A stretch of DNA of 64,000 bases from Alteromonadaceae bacterium XY-R5 (GTDB lineage Bacteria > Pseudomonadota > Gammaproteobacteria > Enterobacterales > Alteromonadaceae), in the NCBI GenBank assembly GCA_001660395.1, contig LXWE01000004.1:186001-250000 (forward strand). The letters run 5' to 3'. The notes below the pieces were generated by a model. It was not told the origin of the DNA. It saw only the letters and a list, made by a program, of their open reading frames with translations, and ran no database searches. The position numbers and the translations under genes are program-made. This document shows, piece after piece, positions 9,464 through 18,790 of this stretch. How positions within the stretch are numbered: position 1 is the first letter of the stretch; every line of letters starts with the position of its first letter.

Positions 9464-10480
9464 TTACTTTGCGCTGAGCACAGGTGCGAACAGATAATCT
9501 TCAAGCTTGCTGGCGATGTCTGCGGCTTCTGTGGGGTTATCACAGATAAATTCCAAACGTGAGTCCGCCGTTTCATCCATCTCAAAGGCGCTTAATGCTC
9601 CGTCAGCCTGATTAAAGGCAAAAATCCCCTGATCGGTAATAAACACTGCTTTGATCCGCTCGGCTACTATGCCTGAAAGCGTCATCATCACAGTATGAAA
9701 ATCAAATACATACTCAGGGGCGATGATCCAGCCATGAGAATAAAAGCCGTCGCTTTGATTTTCCAGTTTCACCCACCCCTGTTGTTGCAGGGTTTGTTGA
9801 ATATCATTTTCGCTGGTCAGTGGCTGACGGGCTTCATGGGTTTGGCTGAGTAGCCGATGTTGGCAAGGGTTACTCAAAATGGCAGGGTCCAGCACACCAT
9901 GTTCACAGGCATGAGGCGTGAGTTCAGCGCGCCCTTTCTCGGCTAAATAATCCTTTAAACGCTGCCAGTCGGCATCTTCATATTGATCGGCTTTGGCGGC
10001 GACGATTTGGTCGGCCATGGCGAGTTGCTCCAGAAAAGGTTCATGCTCACGATAACGAGGCTCGGCCAGGCGACGGGCATCTACCAGAGTAATAGTGGCC
10101 TGCAGCTGCAGCACCTGCTGGTAATGGGGCTCCATTAAGCCTGCAATAATCTCCTTAGGGTGACCCAGACCGGTTGGTTCTATTAGCAAACGGTCTGGTT
10201 TGGCATGGGTAATCAATTGGTTGAGGGCAATTTGCATGGGTAATCCCGAGGTGCAGCACATGCAGCCACCGGGCACATCTTTAACGTAGATGCCGCTATC
10301 ACTCTGGCCTTTGAAAAACGCGCCGTCAATGCCGACTTCGCCGAATTCATTGACCAGCACTGCCCAGCGTTCGTTGGCAGGTTTGGTTGCCAGCCACTGG
10401 CGGATCAGGGTGGTTTTACCGACACCCAAAAAACCGGTGATGATATTGGTGGGGATTTTACGTTGAAACTGGTTAAACAC
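9464..10480 (-). CDS. G3E-family GTPase, CobW/COG0523 metallochaperone-like
   Basis: This 338-residue P-loop GTPase of COG0523 belongs to a family that delivers or allocates metals, zinc in the Zur-linked members. It has Walker A GFLGVGKTT near residue 17-25, the family hallmark CxCC metal motif (GGCMCC) near 72-77, the switch region EPTGLGHP and a CobW C-terminal domain. A GTG at 10480 preceded by GAGG was chosen; a TTG ten codons upstream has no ribosome site. It is the last gene of the zrgA-led operon and is clearly different from ZigA in the same operon. Confidence 0.88.
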   Translation of the reverse strand: MFNQFQRKIPTNIITGFLGVGKTTLIRQWLATKPANERWAVLVNEFGEVGIDGAFFKGQSDSGIYVKDVPGGCMCCTSGLPMQIALNQLITHAKPDRLLIEPTGLGHPKEIIAGLMEPHYQQVLQLQATITLVDARRLAEPRYREHEPFLEQLAMADQIVAAKADQYEDADWQRLKDYLAEKGRAELTPHACEHGVLDPAILSNPCQHRLLSQTHEARQPLTSENDIQQTLQQQGWVKLENQSDGFYSHGWIIAPEYVFDFHTVMMTLSGIVAERIKAVFITDQGIFAFNQADGALSAFEMDETADSRLEFICDNPTEAADIASKLEDYLFAPVLSAK

Positions 10481-10557
10481 ATTCGCCTCGGCAAGGTTAC
10501 TGGGTAGCAAAAAAGTCGTTTTGGTAGCTGCACAGATGCGCAGCTACTCTGTGTTAG

Positions 10558-11931
10558 TTAGACAGGTTGGTGGCTGAATGTATCCCATGGGCCCTGAATA
10601 GCAAGGGTTCTGGTGGGAGAATACAAGTTTACGAACAAGGTTTTTCCATCTGGAGAGAAACAGGCCCCTGCAGGTTCGGTTTGCCAGTTGATATGGGCCA
10701 GGTCGTATATTTCACCTTGTGGGGTAATGCCACGTAGTTTGTTGTTTACCACGTCCGTGTACTGATCTTCACACACGATCAGATGACCATGGGGGGCAAA
10801 CGTAATGTTGTCGCCATAGTTAAAGCTTTGTTCATTCGGGCTTTCGACAAACAAGCTCAATTCACCGGGTTGACTTGCTTCTTCGGCCTTACCTTCGTGC
10901 ACAGAAGGCACATAGCGCATCACCTGCCCTAATTGTTTGGCACCGCCATTGGTGCAGCAGAAATACAGCTCATCATTAGCCCAGTGAATGCCTTCGCCAC
11001 GGGCGAACAGGGCTGCGCCCTGCTGGTGGCCGCGAAAGCGCAAGTCGTCATCCGGGCTTTCCACATTGTCTAAATCTATCCAGCTGACGCTGAAATCAGC
11101 GCCAACTGTCATGCTGACATTGCCATCCCAGTTACGGCTGTCAAAACCGGGCTTACCTTTAATTGCCAGGGCCTGGAGTTTACCACCGGCAATCAGATTG
11201 CCCGGCTCTTTGGGTAAATAGCGATAGAGCAGACTATCGTGACGGTCTTCGGTTAAATAGACAATGCCAGTGCGCGGATCGACACAGGCCGCTTCGTGGT
11301 TAAAACGCCCCATGGCTTTAATGGGCTTGGCATCGACCAATTCGGTCGCATCTGCAGGCACTTCAAACACATAACCGTGATCCTGACGCAGATAGTAAGA
11401 GGCCTTATCGACGGACTCTTCGCAAGTCAGCCAGCTATCCCAGGGTGTGATACCGCCAGAGCAGTTACGGATAGTGCCGATAAGGGATCGAAACTGCTTT
11501 TCGACACGCTTGTGCTTAAGGTTATAAACAATGGTGCTGGTACCGCCTGGCAAGGCAATATTGTCTCTGTCATGGTCATAGGCCAGCTTACTCACCGGCA
11601 GACCTTTCTCTTTTGAGTTTGATGGTGAGATTTCATGATTGCGCACCAGCGCCACGCGCTCATCGTCTAATGCAATACAGCCCATGCCATCGGCGCGGTC
11701 AGGGACAGTCATGCCATCATCCATCATCTCACCCAAAGCAGAGATCACCTGATAGGAGAATCCCTCGGGCAAATCCAGAATACCCGCCGGGTCTGCCCGC
11801 AAAGGACCGTAGCCTGTGACCATTGGATTGGCCTGCGCGGCAGATGGTGTGCCAGCCGCCAGCAAATGTCGCGACAAGCCACTGAAGGCCAGAGCAACCA
11901 GACTTTGATTAAATCGGCGTCTTGAAATCAT
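10558..11931 (-). CDS. PhoX-like (DUF839) phosphatase with Tat signal
   Basis: The 457-residue product begins with a twin-arginine signal (SRRRFNQSLVALAFSG), so it is folded with cofactor before export. The body is a DUF839/PhoX beta-propeller: the segment TPWDSWLTCEES, which in PhoX includes the iron-ligand Cys and acidic residues, lies near 163-174, followed by EAACVDPRTGIVYLTED and, near 370-390, GDNITFAPHGHLIVCED. Characterised PhoX enzymes use calcium and iron, not zinc, which suits a gene inside a zinc-starvation operon. It is shorter than Pseudomonas PhoX, so phosphatase activity is inferred. Confidence 0.8.
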   Translation of the reverse strand: MISRRRFNQSLVALAFSGLSRHLLAAGTPSAAQANPMVTGYGPLRADPAGILDLPEGFSYQVISALGEMMDDGMTVPDRADGMGCIALDDERVALVRNHEISPSNSKEKGLPVSKLAYDHDRDNIALPGGTSTIVYNLKHKRVEKQFRSLIGTIRNCSGGITPWDSWLTCEESVDKASYYLRQDHGYVFEVPADATELVDAKPIKAMGRFNHEAACVDPRTGIVYLTEDRHDSLLYRYLPKEPGNLIAGGKLQALAIKGKPGFDSRNWDGNVSMTVGADFSVSWIDLDNVESPDDDLRFRGHQQGAALFARGEGIHWANDELYFCCTNGGAKQLGQVMRYVPSVHEGKAEEASQPGELSLFVESPNEQSFNYGDNITFAPHGHLIVCEDQYTDVVNNKLRGITPQGEIYDLAHINWQTEPAGACFSPDGKTLFVNLYSPTRTLAIQGPWDTFSHQPV

Positions 11932-11995
11932 GTTACTACTCGTTTAATTGAAATATTTGTCATCATTGTCGGCCTGATTTTTAGATACGCCTGCG

Positions 11996-12943
11996 CTATT
12001 TCAAGGTGACATGAGCTGTGACCGCACAATGGTCACTCAACATACCCTCTTCACCAGGTTCAGTGTAGTAGTGCATCACAGGTGTATCTATTTGTGGTGC
12101 CTGCTTGTGTCCACCAACAATGATATGGTCGATAGGCGCAGGATAACGCGGATGACAGCCAACTACACCCTGGGTAGCAATCGATAGGTTGAGCTGATCT
12201 GACCCGCCAATAGCTTGTAACTTTTGTGCAAGGTAATTACCCGGCGTCGTCAGACGATGGTTAAAGTCACCCAAAATGATAAAGGGGACGCCCGTCTGAC
12301 TGTGCTGATCCAGCCAGTGCTCTAACTCTGGTACCTGGGCACTAAGGGTGTGGCAGGCTGCTTTATCACTGGTTCGATAATCATCAACAAAGCAACCGCT
12401 CTTCAGATGCACGCCGAGAATATCCAAGGGTCCTGCGGCCGTCGTGACCTGAATTTTTACGCCATAACGCAGTCCGGGATTATCTAAGCCGAGTTGAGAG
12501 AATTGCTCGATGTCGTTGATTTGGATACCGTGTTTGACGGCGATGGCGACTTTTTGCTGAGTTGAACGATTGGGAACATTACCGCATTCATAGGCCGGAC
12601 TGTCTTTTCGGGACGAGACAACAATTTGCCAGTCTTTTGGCGGAAATAATTGCGCGACAGCTTGTTCTGAGGCCACTTCCTGCATCACTACGATATCGGC
12701 GTTGAGACTGCTGGCATATTTGGCCATCGCCGCCATTTCGTCTGTATCGCGTGGTCGGCAACCTTCTTCGCTTGGGTAAGCTAAATGCTCAGCATTCCAA
12801 GTGGCGAGGGTGAGGGTTGAAGGTAAGCTGTTTGGGGAATCGGCCGTGACTTTGGGTGAAGACGACTGTCCGCAGCCGGTTAAAGATAGGCCAGCGCTAA
12901 TGACAAGTGCCACCAGTAAAGGGGTAAAGGTGTATTTGGGCAT
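11996..12943 (-). CDS. Endonuclease/exonuclease/phosphatase-family lipoprotein
   Basis: This 315-residue product has a lipobox (LSLTGC) after an N-terminal hydrophobic helix, so it is probably anchored to the outer membrane facing the periplasm. The catalytic motifs of the Mg-dependent EEP superfamily are all present: LATWNAEHL near 48, the metal-binding Glu in VVMQEV, GDFNHRL, and the C-terminal SDHCAVTAHV. Substrates could be extracellular DNA or phosphodiesters. It lies between the DUF1826 and PhoX-like genes on the same strand, with 54 and 64 nt gaps, so probably the same transcript. Confidence 0.85.
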   Translation of the reverse strand: MPKYTFTPLLVALVISAGLSLTGCGQSSSPKVTADSPNSLPSTLTLATWNAEHLAYPSEEGCRPRDTDEMAAMAKYASSLNADIVVMQEVASEQAVAQLFPPKDWQIVVSSRKDSPAYECGNVPNRSTQQKVAIAVKHGIQINDIEQFSQLGLDNPGLRYGVKIQVTTAAGPLDILGVHLKSGCFVDDYRTSDKAACHTLSAQVPELEHWLDQHSQTGVPFIILGDFNHRLTTPGNYLAQKLQAIGGSDQLNLSIATQGVVGCHPRYPAPIDHIIVGGHKQAPQIDTPVMHYYTEPGEEGMLSDHCAVTAHVTLK

Positions 12944-12997
12944 AAATGCATTCCGATTGTTAGCCAGTCATATGGCCGTTCTAATGATGATGAGTAT

Positions 12998-13672
12998 TCA
13001 GAGCAAATCCAGACTTAGCATTAGTCGTGTTTCACCGGCTGCGACTTGGGGAGAACGATGGACTAATCCCGCCCCCTCATTGCCCTCCCAAAGCTCCCCC
13101 TTCAATAGCGCGACGTCTCCGCAATTCAGTTGTTGAATTGAAAAAGGGTCAGGAAACAGGCCACTTTGCTCGTCTTTTAGTCCGTTGCTACCGGGGCCAA
13201 GTTTACTGCGATCAACAAGGTGATGGGGAAGCCATTCGGTACCCCTTCCCACTAAAGTGCTAACGAGCCTGCAGGGTACCCGATCGACGTGAAAGCGAGG
13301 GCACATAGCACGATCTAAGGTGGTCAGGCGAAGACCGACTAAAGGGGTGTCGAACAGGCAGGCAAACATCTCCACTAATTCTTCGATATGATAGATAAAT
13401 CCGGGGATTTGCTCGAAATCACCGACCATAATGGCTAAATCGGTGGCGATATGCTGAGTTTGTAACTGCCGACGAAGGTTAAGTGTCCAGCCCTGATTCA
13501 GAGCGACTTGAAGGTCGCGCAATATTGTTTCAGGCAGGCGACGCTCCCAAATTGCGATGTTTATCGTTTCCTGATAAATCCGGGTGAGCACATTTGCCTG
13601 CTCGGATTCGGCAAAGGTACGGTAGATATCAGGCTGGAGTGAGGTAGCCATATAGGTACGTTCAGCACTCAT
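12998..13672 (-). CDS. DUF1826 protein
   Basis: This 224-residue protein has no predicted signal peptide. DUF1826 is known mainly as a genomic neighbour of COG0523 GTPases. The sequence has His residues in a pattern reminiscent of a metal site (RFHVDRVPCRL near 135 and GLVHRSPQV near 205), but no reaction is known. Its ATG overlaps the zigA stop as ATGA, a sign of translational coupling, and GGGGAAGAAAT precedes it. Another ATG five codons upstream is possible. Confidence 0.85.
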   Translation of the reverse strand: MSAERTYMATSLQPDIYRTFAESEQANVLTRIYQETINIAIWERRLPETILRDLQVALNQGWTLNLRRQLQTQHIATDLAIMVGDFEQIPGFIYHIEELVEMFACLFDTPLVGLRLTTLDRAMCPRFHVDRVPCRLVSTLVGRGTEWLPHHLVDRSKLGPGSNGLKDEQSGLFPDPFSIQQLNCGDVALLKGELWEGNEGAGLVHRSPQVAAGETRLMLSLDLL

Positions 13673-14874
13673 ATTTCTTCCCCCCATGCTGGGAAGGGGT
13701 CGGTCAGGGTTTGCCAGTGGCGCTTGCCCATCAGCACTTCATCTTCGCTCAATAAACATGCATTTAACGCTGCCGTCATGTCAGCTTGTTGCAGATCCTG
13801 GCCAATAAAGACCAGCTCCTGGCGCATGTCGCCAAAGGGCTCCTGCCAGACGTTATCGATAGACGCGAGGTATTCGCTATCTGTTGGCCATTGCTCTTTC
13901 GGCACGGCTTTCCAAAATAGCCCGGCGGCGCCGTAACGGGCGATACCGCCAGCCTGATTCCACTGGCCGGCAAACTCCGGCTGACTGGCAAGCCAGAAAA
14001 AGCCTTTCGAGCGCAGCAGCTTGCCGTAGTCCTGGGTGCTGTGTAGAAACTGGTAAAATTTCTGCGGATGAAACGGGCGTCTGGCCAGATAGCTGAAGCT
14101 CTGAATGCCATACTCTTCGGTTTCCGGAGTATGTTCGCCACGCATTTCTTTTAACCATCCCGGGGCCTGCTGGGCCTGGTCAAAATCAAACAACCCTGTC
14201 GCCACTATGGCATCCAGGTCAACCTGACCTGCCACAATCGGCAGGATTCTGGCCCGGGTGTTCAGGCGTCTGAGGATGGCCGACAGTTTGTCGATATCAG
14301 CCGCATCCGCTAAATCGGTTTTGCTGATGAGTATCACATCGGCAAACTCTACTTGATCGACCAATAAATCTGCCACACTGCGTTCATCCTCTTCACCCAG
14401 TGATTCGCCTGTGTCCTGCAGGTACTGGGCGGCCTCGTAATCCCTGAGGAAATTGACCCCATCCACCACAGTGACCATGGTATCCAATTGGGCGACATCT
14501 CCCAGGGATATGCCGTCTTCATCGGCAAAAGTGAAGGTTTCGGCCACAGGTAAGGGTTCAGAAATACCTGTGGATTCAATCACTAAGTGATCAAACTGAC
14601 CGCTTTTCGCCAGTTGGCCAACTTCAACCAACAAGTCTTCGCGCAGGGTACAGCAGATGCAGCCGTTGCTCATTTCTACCAGTTTTTCTTCACTGCGATT
14701 AATGGAGATTTCATTTTTCACCAGAGTGGCATCTATGTTGACTTCACTCATGTCATTCACGATCACCGCAATCTTTTTGCCGTGGGGCTGGCTGAGAATA
14801 TGTTGCAGTACGGTGGTTTTACCTGCGCCCAGAAACCCGGACAGTACGGTGACCGGAAGCTTTGTCATTTGCAT
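13669..14874 (-). CDS. zigA: Zinc metallochaperone GTPase ZigA
   Basis: This 401-residue COG0523 GTPase closely follows the ZigA/YciC pattern: Walker A SGFLGAGKTT near 10-19, the phrase VIVNDMSEVNIDA, the CICC motif in EMSNGCICCTLRED near 68-82, ESTGISEPLP, DTMVTVVDG and the SKTDLAD guanine-specificity motif, then the CobW C-terminal domain. ZigA-type proteins bind zinc and are induced by zinc limitation under Zur. The start at 14874 has AGGAAAG at good spacing; a GTG eight codons upstream lies against the merC-like stop. Confidence 0.92.
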   Translation of the reverse strand: MQMTKLPVTVLSGFLGAGKTTVLQHILSQPHGKKIAVIVNDMSEVNIDATLVKNEISINRSEEKLVEMSNGCICCTLREDLLVEVGQLAKSGQFDHLVIESTGISEPLPVAETFTFADEDGISLGDVAQLDTMVTVVDGVNFLRDYEAAQYLQDTGESLGEEDERSVADLLVDQVEFADVILISKTDLADAADIDKLSAILRRLNTRARILPIVAGQVDLDAIVATGLFDFDQAQQAPGWLKEMRGEHTPETEEYGIQSFSYLARRPFHPQKFYQFLHSTQDYGKLLRSKGFFWLASQPEFAGQWNQAGGIARYGAAGLFWKAVPKEQWPTDSEYLASIDNVWQEPFGDMRQELVFIGQDLQQADMTAALNACLLSEDEVLMGKRHWQTLTDPFPAWGEEI

Positions 14875-14898
14875 ATTTGTCTTTCCTGAAATTAGCAC

Positions 14899-15288
14899 CT
14901 AGAGCGTCTGGCGCTGCTGACGTAATTGATGGTTGCGAATATGGCTAAAAGCGATAATGGCTGAGCCTGTAACGCTGAAAATGGTTTCAGTAACCGGGCT
15001 GAGACGACCAGGGCCAAAGCTGACAAGGAGGATCAGGATAAGAAGTCCAATAGAGCCTAAGAGTAAAACCTGCAGACTTTTGTGATGGGCAAACCCCAGT
15101 CCCAGCGCGAATAAACTAATGGGAACCACTCCATACAACAGCCATTCGTGCACACTCTCATCATTGATGAAACTCAGGGCCAGGGCGGGCAATAACAGTG
15201 TGATCAGGGGCAGTAACAGGCAATGTATAGTGCACAGCAGCGACAGACCAATGGCTGCTTTGTCGCTGAATGCTTGGTATTTATTCAT
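14899..15288 (-). CDS. MerC-domain membrane protein
   Basis: The 129-residue product has four hydrophobic helices, and the first carries the MerC motif CTIHCLLLPL (Cys19/Cys23). MerC proteins move mercuric ions inward through a cysteine pair. Here no other mer gene is present and the gene sits between zrgA and zigA, so transport of zinc or a related soft metal across the inner membrane is more likely; this is inferred from position. CCGGAGATTTCC precedes the ATG. Confidence 0.85.
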   Translation of the reverse strand: MNKYQAFSDKAAIGLSLLCTIHCLLLPLITLLLPALALSFINDESVHEWLLYGVVPISLFALGLGFAHHKSLQVLLLGSIGLLILILLVSFGPGRLSPVTETIFSVTGSAIIAFSHIRNHQLRQQRQTL

Positions 15289-15349
15289 GGAAATCTCCGG
15301 ATGATAAATGAGATGAAATGACTGGCTAAGTGCTCTTCGTATTGATGGC

Positions 15350-15865
15350 TTACCAGATAAAAGCGGGATTCGCTGGTGTCAGGTTGGCTTGTCCCTGACC
15401 CTGAGTGTTAGCCCACTGCAGATCAATCCGTTGCAATGATGGCATCCAGTCAAACAGTGTTACGTGCAATTGGATGTTGGGTTGTTCGCAAGAGAACAGA
15501 TATTGCACGTCAATATCTTCATGGTCTTCGTGACTGCTTTCTTCCTCTTCTTCTTCTTCGCTGGCTTCGTTTAACGCCGGTAGATGGTAATCAGATTGAA
15601 TCAACCCACATTCGGGACCAAGAGTGACTAACTGTTCACTGTGTTGCATACGCTCAATCAGTTTGGCAATCGCCTGAGCCTGCTCGGGAGAATTATCGGC
15701 GCGCTCAAATCCCAGCGCATCGCTAGCGGGCAATTCGAATTGGATTTGCCATTGATGTTGCTGCTGCACGACCAGCATTTTGCCAACACCGTGCACATGT
15801 GCTTGGGCCTGACTGAACAGACTTAATCCACAAAGAAGTGTGGAGATAGGTAATTGCTTCTGCAT
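15350..15865 (-). CDS. zrgA: ZrgA-family (DUF2796) zinc-uptake periplasmic protein
   Basis: The 171-residue exported protein has a signal peptide ending SQAQAH, then the family opening HVHGVGKMLV. A run of six Glu followed by SSHEDHEDID near 100-118 looks like a low-affinity zinc-binding loop. DUF2796 proteins are named ZrgA after the zinc-regulated locus of Vibrio cholerae. It is the first gene of the seven-gene operon and its ATG is 53 nt from a Zur-type palindrome. It probably binds zinc in the periplasm and works with the ABC pair at 6785-8748. Confidence 0.88.
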   Translation of the reverse strand: MQKQLPISTLLCGLSLFSQAQAHVHGVGKMLVVQQQHQWQIQFELPASDALGFERADNSPEQAQAIAKLIERMQHSEQLVTLGPECGLIQSDYHLPALNEASEEEEEEESSHEDHEDIDVQYLFSCEQPNIQLHVTLFDWMPSLQRIDLQWANTQGQGQANLTPANPAFIW

Positions 15866-15917
15866 GGGAAGTCCTCAATGAGATGTTGGCAGCTAATCAG
15901 GGTTAACTATTCTTTGT

Positions 15918-15931
15918 TATGTTATAACATA
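15918..15931. promoter_or_regulatory. Predicted Zur operator upstream of zrgA
   Basis: The 14-bp perfect palindrome TATGTTATAACATA, preceded by GT, repeats the core of the site at 8784-8799. It is 53 nt upstream of the zrgA start, where it would overlap the promoter of the whole minus-strand operon. Confidence 0.85.
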
Positions 15932-16039
15932 TCCCATGATAAGGTTGGACGCAAGTGTATGGATCACGGGATGGATCACATCATTGGGATGCTTAAAAGC
16001 TGTCTGGATGTGAGGAGCGCTAATGATGGCCAGTGTAAA

Positions 16040-16972
16040 TTAGTGGCTGACACCCAGTTGGCGACGCACAAATTCACTCGGTGACAGGCCATATTGCTGA
16101 TGGAAACGGCGGGTAAAATGGCTGGGGTGAGCAAAGCCCACATCAAAACACACGCGAGTGACGCTCTGGCCCTGAGACAGCAGCTGGCGGGCTTTTTCTA
16201 AGCGGCGCTGGAGTATGTATTCCATTGGACTGCAATGGGCGAAGTGCTTGAACTGTTGATACAGTTTAGACCGGCTCATGCAGGCCAGTTTGCACAGTTG
16301 TTCGATTTCAATGTTGTCGGCCAGATGTTGTTCTATGAAGTGAACAACATGGGTAATACCCGAAAGCGTCGGGTTGTTGTTGGCACAGCCGAGCAAAAAG
16401 TCACGACCACCCTGACGTAACATGCGGGTAAGCAATTCGGTGACACCCAGTTTCAGGACTAAATCCCGATCACTGTCGGCACCCAGAAAACTATTTACGA
16501 TACGCACCAGCAATTGCTGGGTGCCTTCGGTATGAAAAGTATGTAGTACATGGTGTTGTTGCAGGTTCCATTCACCCAATTCCGGGGGCAGAGGGGCGTG
16601 ATGGTTGAGCATATCGCAGGCTTGCTGCAATTTTTCCCGGCGGATCCCCAGCGTCATGCAACTGGTGGGCTGATGTTCGGCAGCATCGGGGAAATCAATA
16701 CTGATCTGCTGGCCGGGGGCCATTACAAAGGATTCGTGTGGTAAAAATTCACCGTCAAACTGGTCGGCATGCAACACCTTGCGGCCGCTGATCATGCCGC
16801 AATACAGAATTTCATCCGCTTTGAGTGCCACAGCCCTGGCGGGCTCATAGGTATCATAAATGGCGAAATCCACTTCGTGATGTTCATACAACGTCCGATT
16901 TTCTACCAACTGCTGTACCGGGCGCTGACATTTACTGCTTATGACTTCCAACGCCGCTTTGCTATCCGACAT
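16040..16972 (-). CDS. AraC-family transcriptional regulator
   Basis: This 310-residue regulator has an N-terminal AraC-type sensing domain (about 10-190) and a C-terminal double helix-turn-helix (about 210-305). The latter includes IEQLCKLACMSRSKLYQQFKHF and the second-helix signature VCFDVGFAHPSHFTRRFHQQYGLSPSEF. GGGGAAAGCGT precedes the ATG. It is transcribed divergently from the aldehyde dehydrogenase gene across a 255-nt gap, which suggests it controls that gene, possibly in response to an alcohol or aldehyde. The ligand is not known. Confidence 0.9.
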   Translation of the reverse strand: MSDSKAALEVISSKCQRPVQQLVENRTLYEHHEVDFAIYDTYEPARAVALKADEILYCGMISGRKVLHADQFDGEFLPHESFVMAPGQQISIDFPDAAEHQPTSCMTLGIRREKLQQACDMLNHHAPLPPELGEWNLQQHHVLHTFHTEGTQQLLVRIVNSFLGADSDRDLVLKLGVTELLTRMLRQGGRDFLLGCANNNPTLSGITHVVHFIEQHLADNIEIEQLCKLACMSRSKLYQQFKHFAHCSPMEYILQRRLEKARQLLSQGQSVTRVCFDVGFAHPSHFTRRFHQQYGLSPSEFVRRQLGVSH

Positions 16973-17227
16973 ACGCTTTCCCCAGCTATCGCCATAACGC
17001 GTGTGTTCAGTGTTTCCAATCTTAGGAGCGAAAGCAAGGCTATATGTAAAAAATATGTTAGTAAATTAAGACGCTGAGTAAAGTCATCGGGACGCAGAGG
17101 CAAGTATGAAAGGATTTCTGTTGCCACACTAACCTTGTTGCCTGAACGCCTGAATCAAGCAAAACACCGGGCGAGCAGGATTTGAAAAACCTTAGTCAAA
17201 CGACGAGCGTTAAAACGGAGTTCAAAT

Positions 17228-18745
17228 ATGATCTATGCCAATCCCGGCCAGCCTGGTTCGCTGGTTCAGTTTAAACAGCAATATCAAAACTTTATTGGTG
17301 GTGAATGGGTTGCACCCAAAGCCGGACGCTATCTGGATAACGTTAGCCCGGTCAATGGTGAGGTATTTTGTCAGGTGCCCCGCTCAGATGCGTCCGATAT
17401 CGAGCTCGCCCTGGATGCGGCCCATAAAGCGGCCCCAGCCTGGGGTAAAACCTCTGCCGCAGAGCGCTCGAATCTGTTGCTTAAAATCGCCGATACCATC
17501 GAAGCTAATTTAGGCACCCTCGCTGTGGCCGAAACCTGGGATAACGGCAAGGCCGTGCGCGAAACCCTTGCTGCCGATATTCCGCTGGCGGTCGATCATT
17601 TCCGTTATTTTGCCGGTTGCTTAAGAGCGCAGGAAGGCACCATGGCCGAAATTGATGCCACCACTGTGGCCTATCATATTCACGAGCCGCTAGGTGTGGT
17701 GGGGCAGATTATCCCCTGGAATTTCCCGATCCTGATGGCGGCCTGGAAACTGGCGCCAGCACTGGCTGCTGGTAACTGTGTGGTGATGAAACCTGCCGAG
17801 CAAACACCGGCCTCTATTTTGGTGCTGATGGAACTGATTGGCGACATTCTGCCTCCTGGCACCATTAATATTGTGAATGGTCTGGGCGAAGAGGCCGGTC
17901 AGGCACTGGCCACCAGTAAGCGAATTGCTAAGCTGGCGTTTACTGGCTCAACTCCTGTAGGTCAGCATATTCTGCGCTGCGCAGCTGATAGTCTTATCCC
18001 CAGTACTGTCGAGCTAGGCGGTAAATCACCGAATATCTACTTTGAAGATGTGATGCGTTTTGAGGATGACTACCTGAGCAAATGCGTGGAAGGCATGGTA
18101 CTGGCGTTTTTTAATCAGGGCGAAGTCTGTACCTGCCCATCACGGGCGCTGATTCAGGAAAGTATTTATGATGAATTTATCCATAAAGTGATCGAGCGTT
18201 CTGCCACTATTATCCGCGGTAACCCGTTAGATACGGATACGCAAGTGGGCGCCCAGGCCTCGCAGGAGCAGTTCGATAAAATTCTGAGTTACATCCAGAT
18301 TGGTAAAAACGAAGGTGCCAAGGTGTTAATGGGCGGTGAAGCAGCTCGCCTGTCTGGGCTGGAAAAAGGCTACTATGTGCAGCCGACGCTGTTGTTGGGC
18401 AACAACAATATGCGCATTTTTCAGGAAGAAATCTTTGGCCCAGTGGTCGGTGTAACCACCTTTAAAACCAAAGAAGAAGCCCTGCATATCGCCAATGATA
18501 CGGAGTTTGGATTAGGTGCAGGTGTCTGGACGCGGGACATGAATCTGGCTTACCAAATGGGTCGTGAGATCAAGGCCGGTCGGGTCTGGACTAACTGTTA
18601 TCATGCCTATCCTGCCCATGCAGCGTTTGGCGGCTACAAGAAATCGGGTATTGGCCGCGAAACTCACAAACAGGCGTTGGAACACTATCAGCAAACCAAA
18701 AATCTGCTGGTCAGTTACAGCACCAGCCCTCTGGGGTTCTTCTGA
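17228..18745 (+). CDS. exaC: NAD-dependent aldehyde dehydrogenase, ExaC type
   Basis: The 505-residue cytoplasmic enzyme oxidises aldehydes such as acetaldehyde to acids. It has the NAD-binding segment [11 protein letters not shown] (about 157-167), the general base in ELGGKSPN (Glu262), and the catalytic Cys301 in [12 protein letters not shown]. The N-terminal opening [15 protein letters not shown] is typical of the ExaC/AldB subgroup linked to ethanol oxidation. The frame and length fit the family. No alcohol dehydrogenase gene is nearby, so the source of the aldehyde is unclear. Confidence 0.9.
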   Translation: MIYANPGQPGSLVQFKQQYQNFIGGEWVAPKAGRYLDNVSPVNGEVFCQVPRSDASDIELALDAAHKAAPAWGKTSAAERSNLLLKIADTIEANLGTLAVAETWDNGKAVRETLAADIPLAVDHFRYFAGCLRAQEGTMAEIDATTVAYHIHEPLGVVGQIIPWNFPILMAAWKLAPALAAGNCVVMKPAEQTPASILVLMELIGDILPPGTINIVNGLGEEAGQALATSKRIAKLAFTGSTPVGQHILRCAADSLIPSTVELGGKSPNIYFEDVMRFEDDYLSKCVEGMVLAFFNQGEVCTCPSRALIQESIYDEFIHKVIERSATIIRGNPLDTDTQVGAQASQEQFDKILSYIQIGKNEGAKVLMGGEAARLSGLEKGYYVQPTLLLGNNNMRIFQEEIFGPVVGVTTFKTKEEALHIANDTEFGLGAGVWTRDMNLAYQMGREIKAGRVWTNCYHAYPAHAAFGGYKKSGIGRETHKQALEHYQQTKNLLVSYSTSPLGFF

Positions 18746-18765
18746 GCGAATCGCTGAACGAACAA

Positions 18766-18788
18766 AAAGGCGCCTAAGGGCGCCTTTC
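18766..18788 (+). terminator. Terminator after the aldehyde dehydrogenase gene
   Basis: The perfect stem AAAGGCGCC/GGCGCCTTT with a TAAG loop lies 20 nt after the stop. It can also act for the convergent EF-hand gene, because the opposite flank is A-rich. Confidence 0.8.
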
Positions 18789-18790
18789 TA

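Noticed and set aside
17090-17227. Possible sigma-54 promoter before the aldehyde dehydrogenase gene
   Set aside because: The region has a TTGC but no GG at the right distance, so the -24/-12 pattern is not met.
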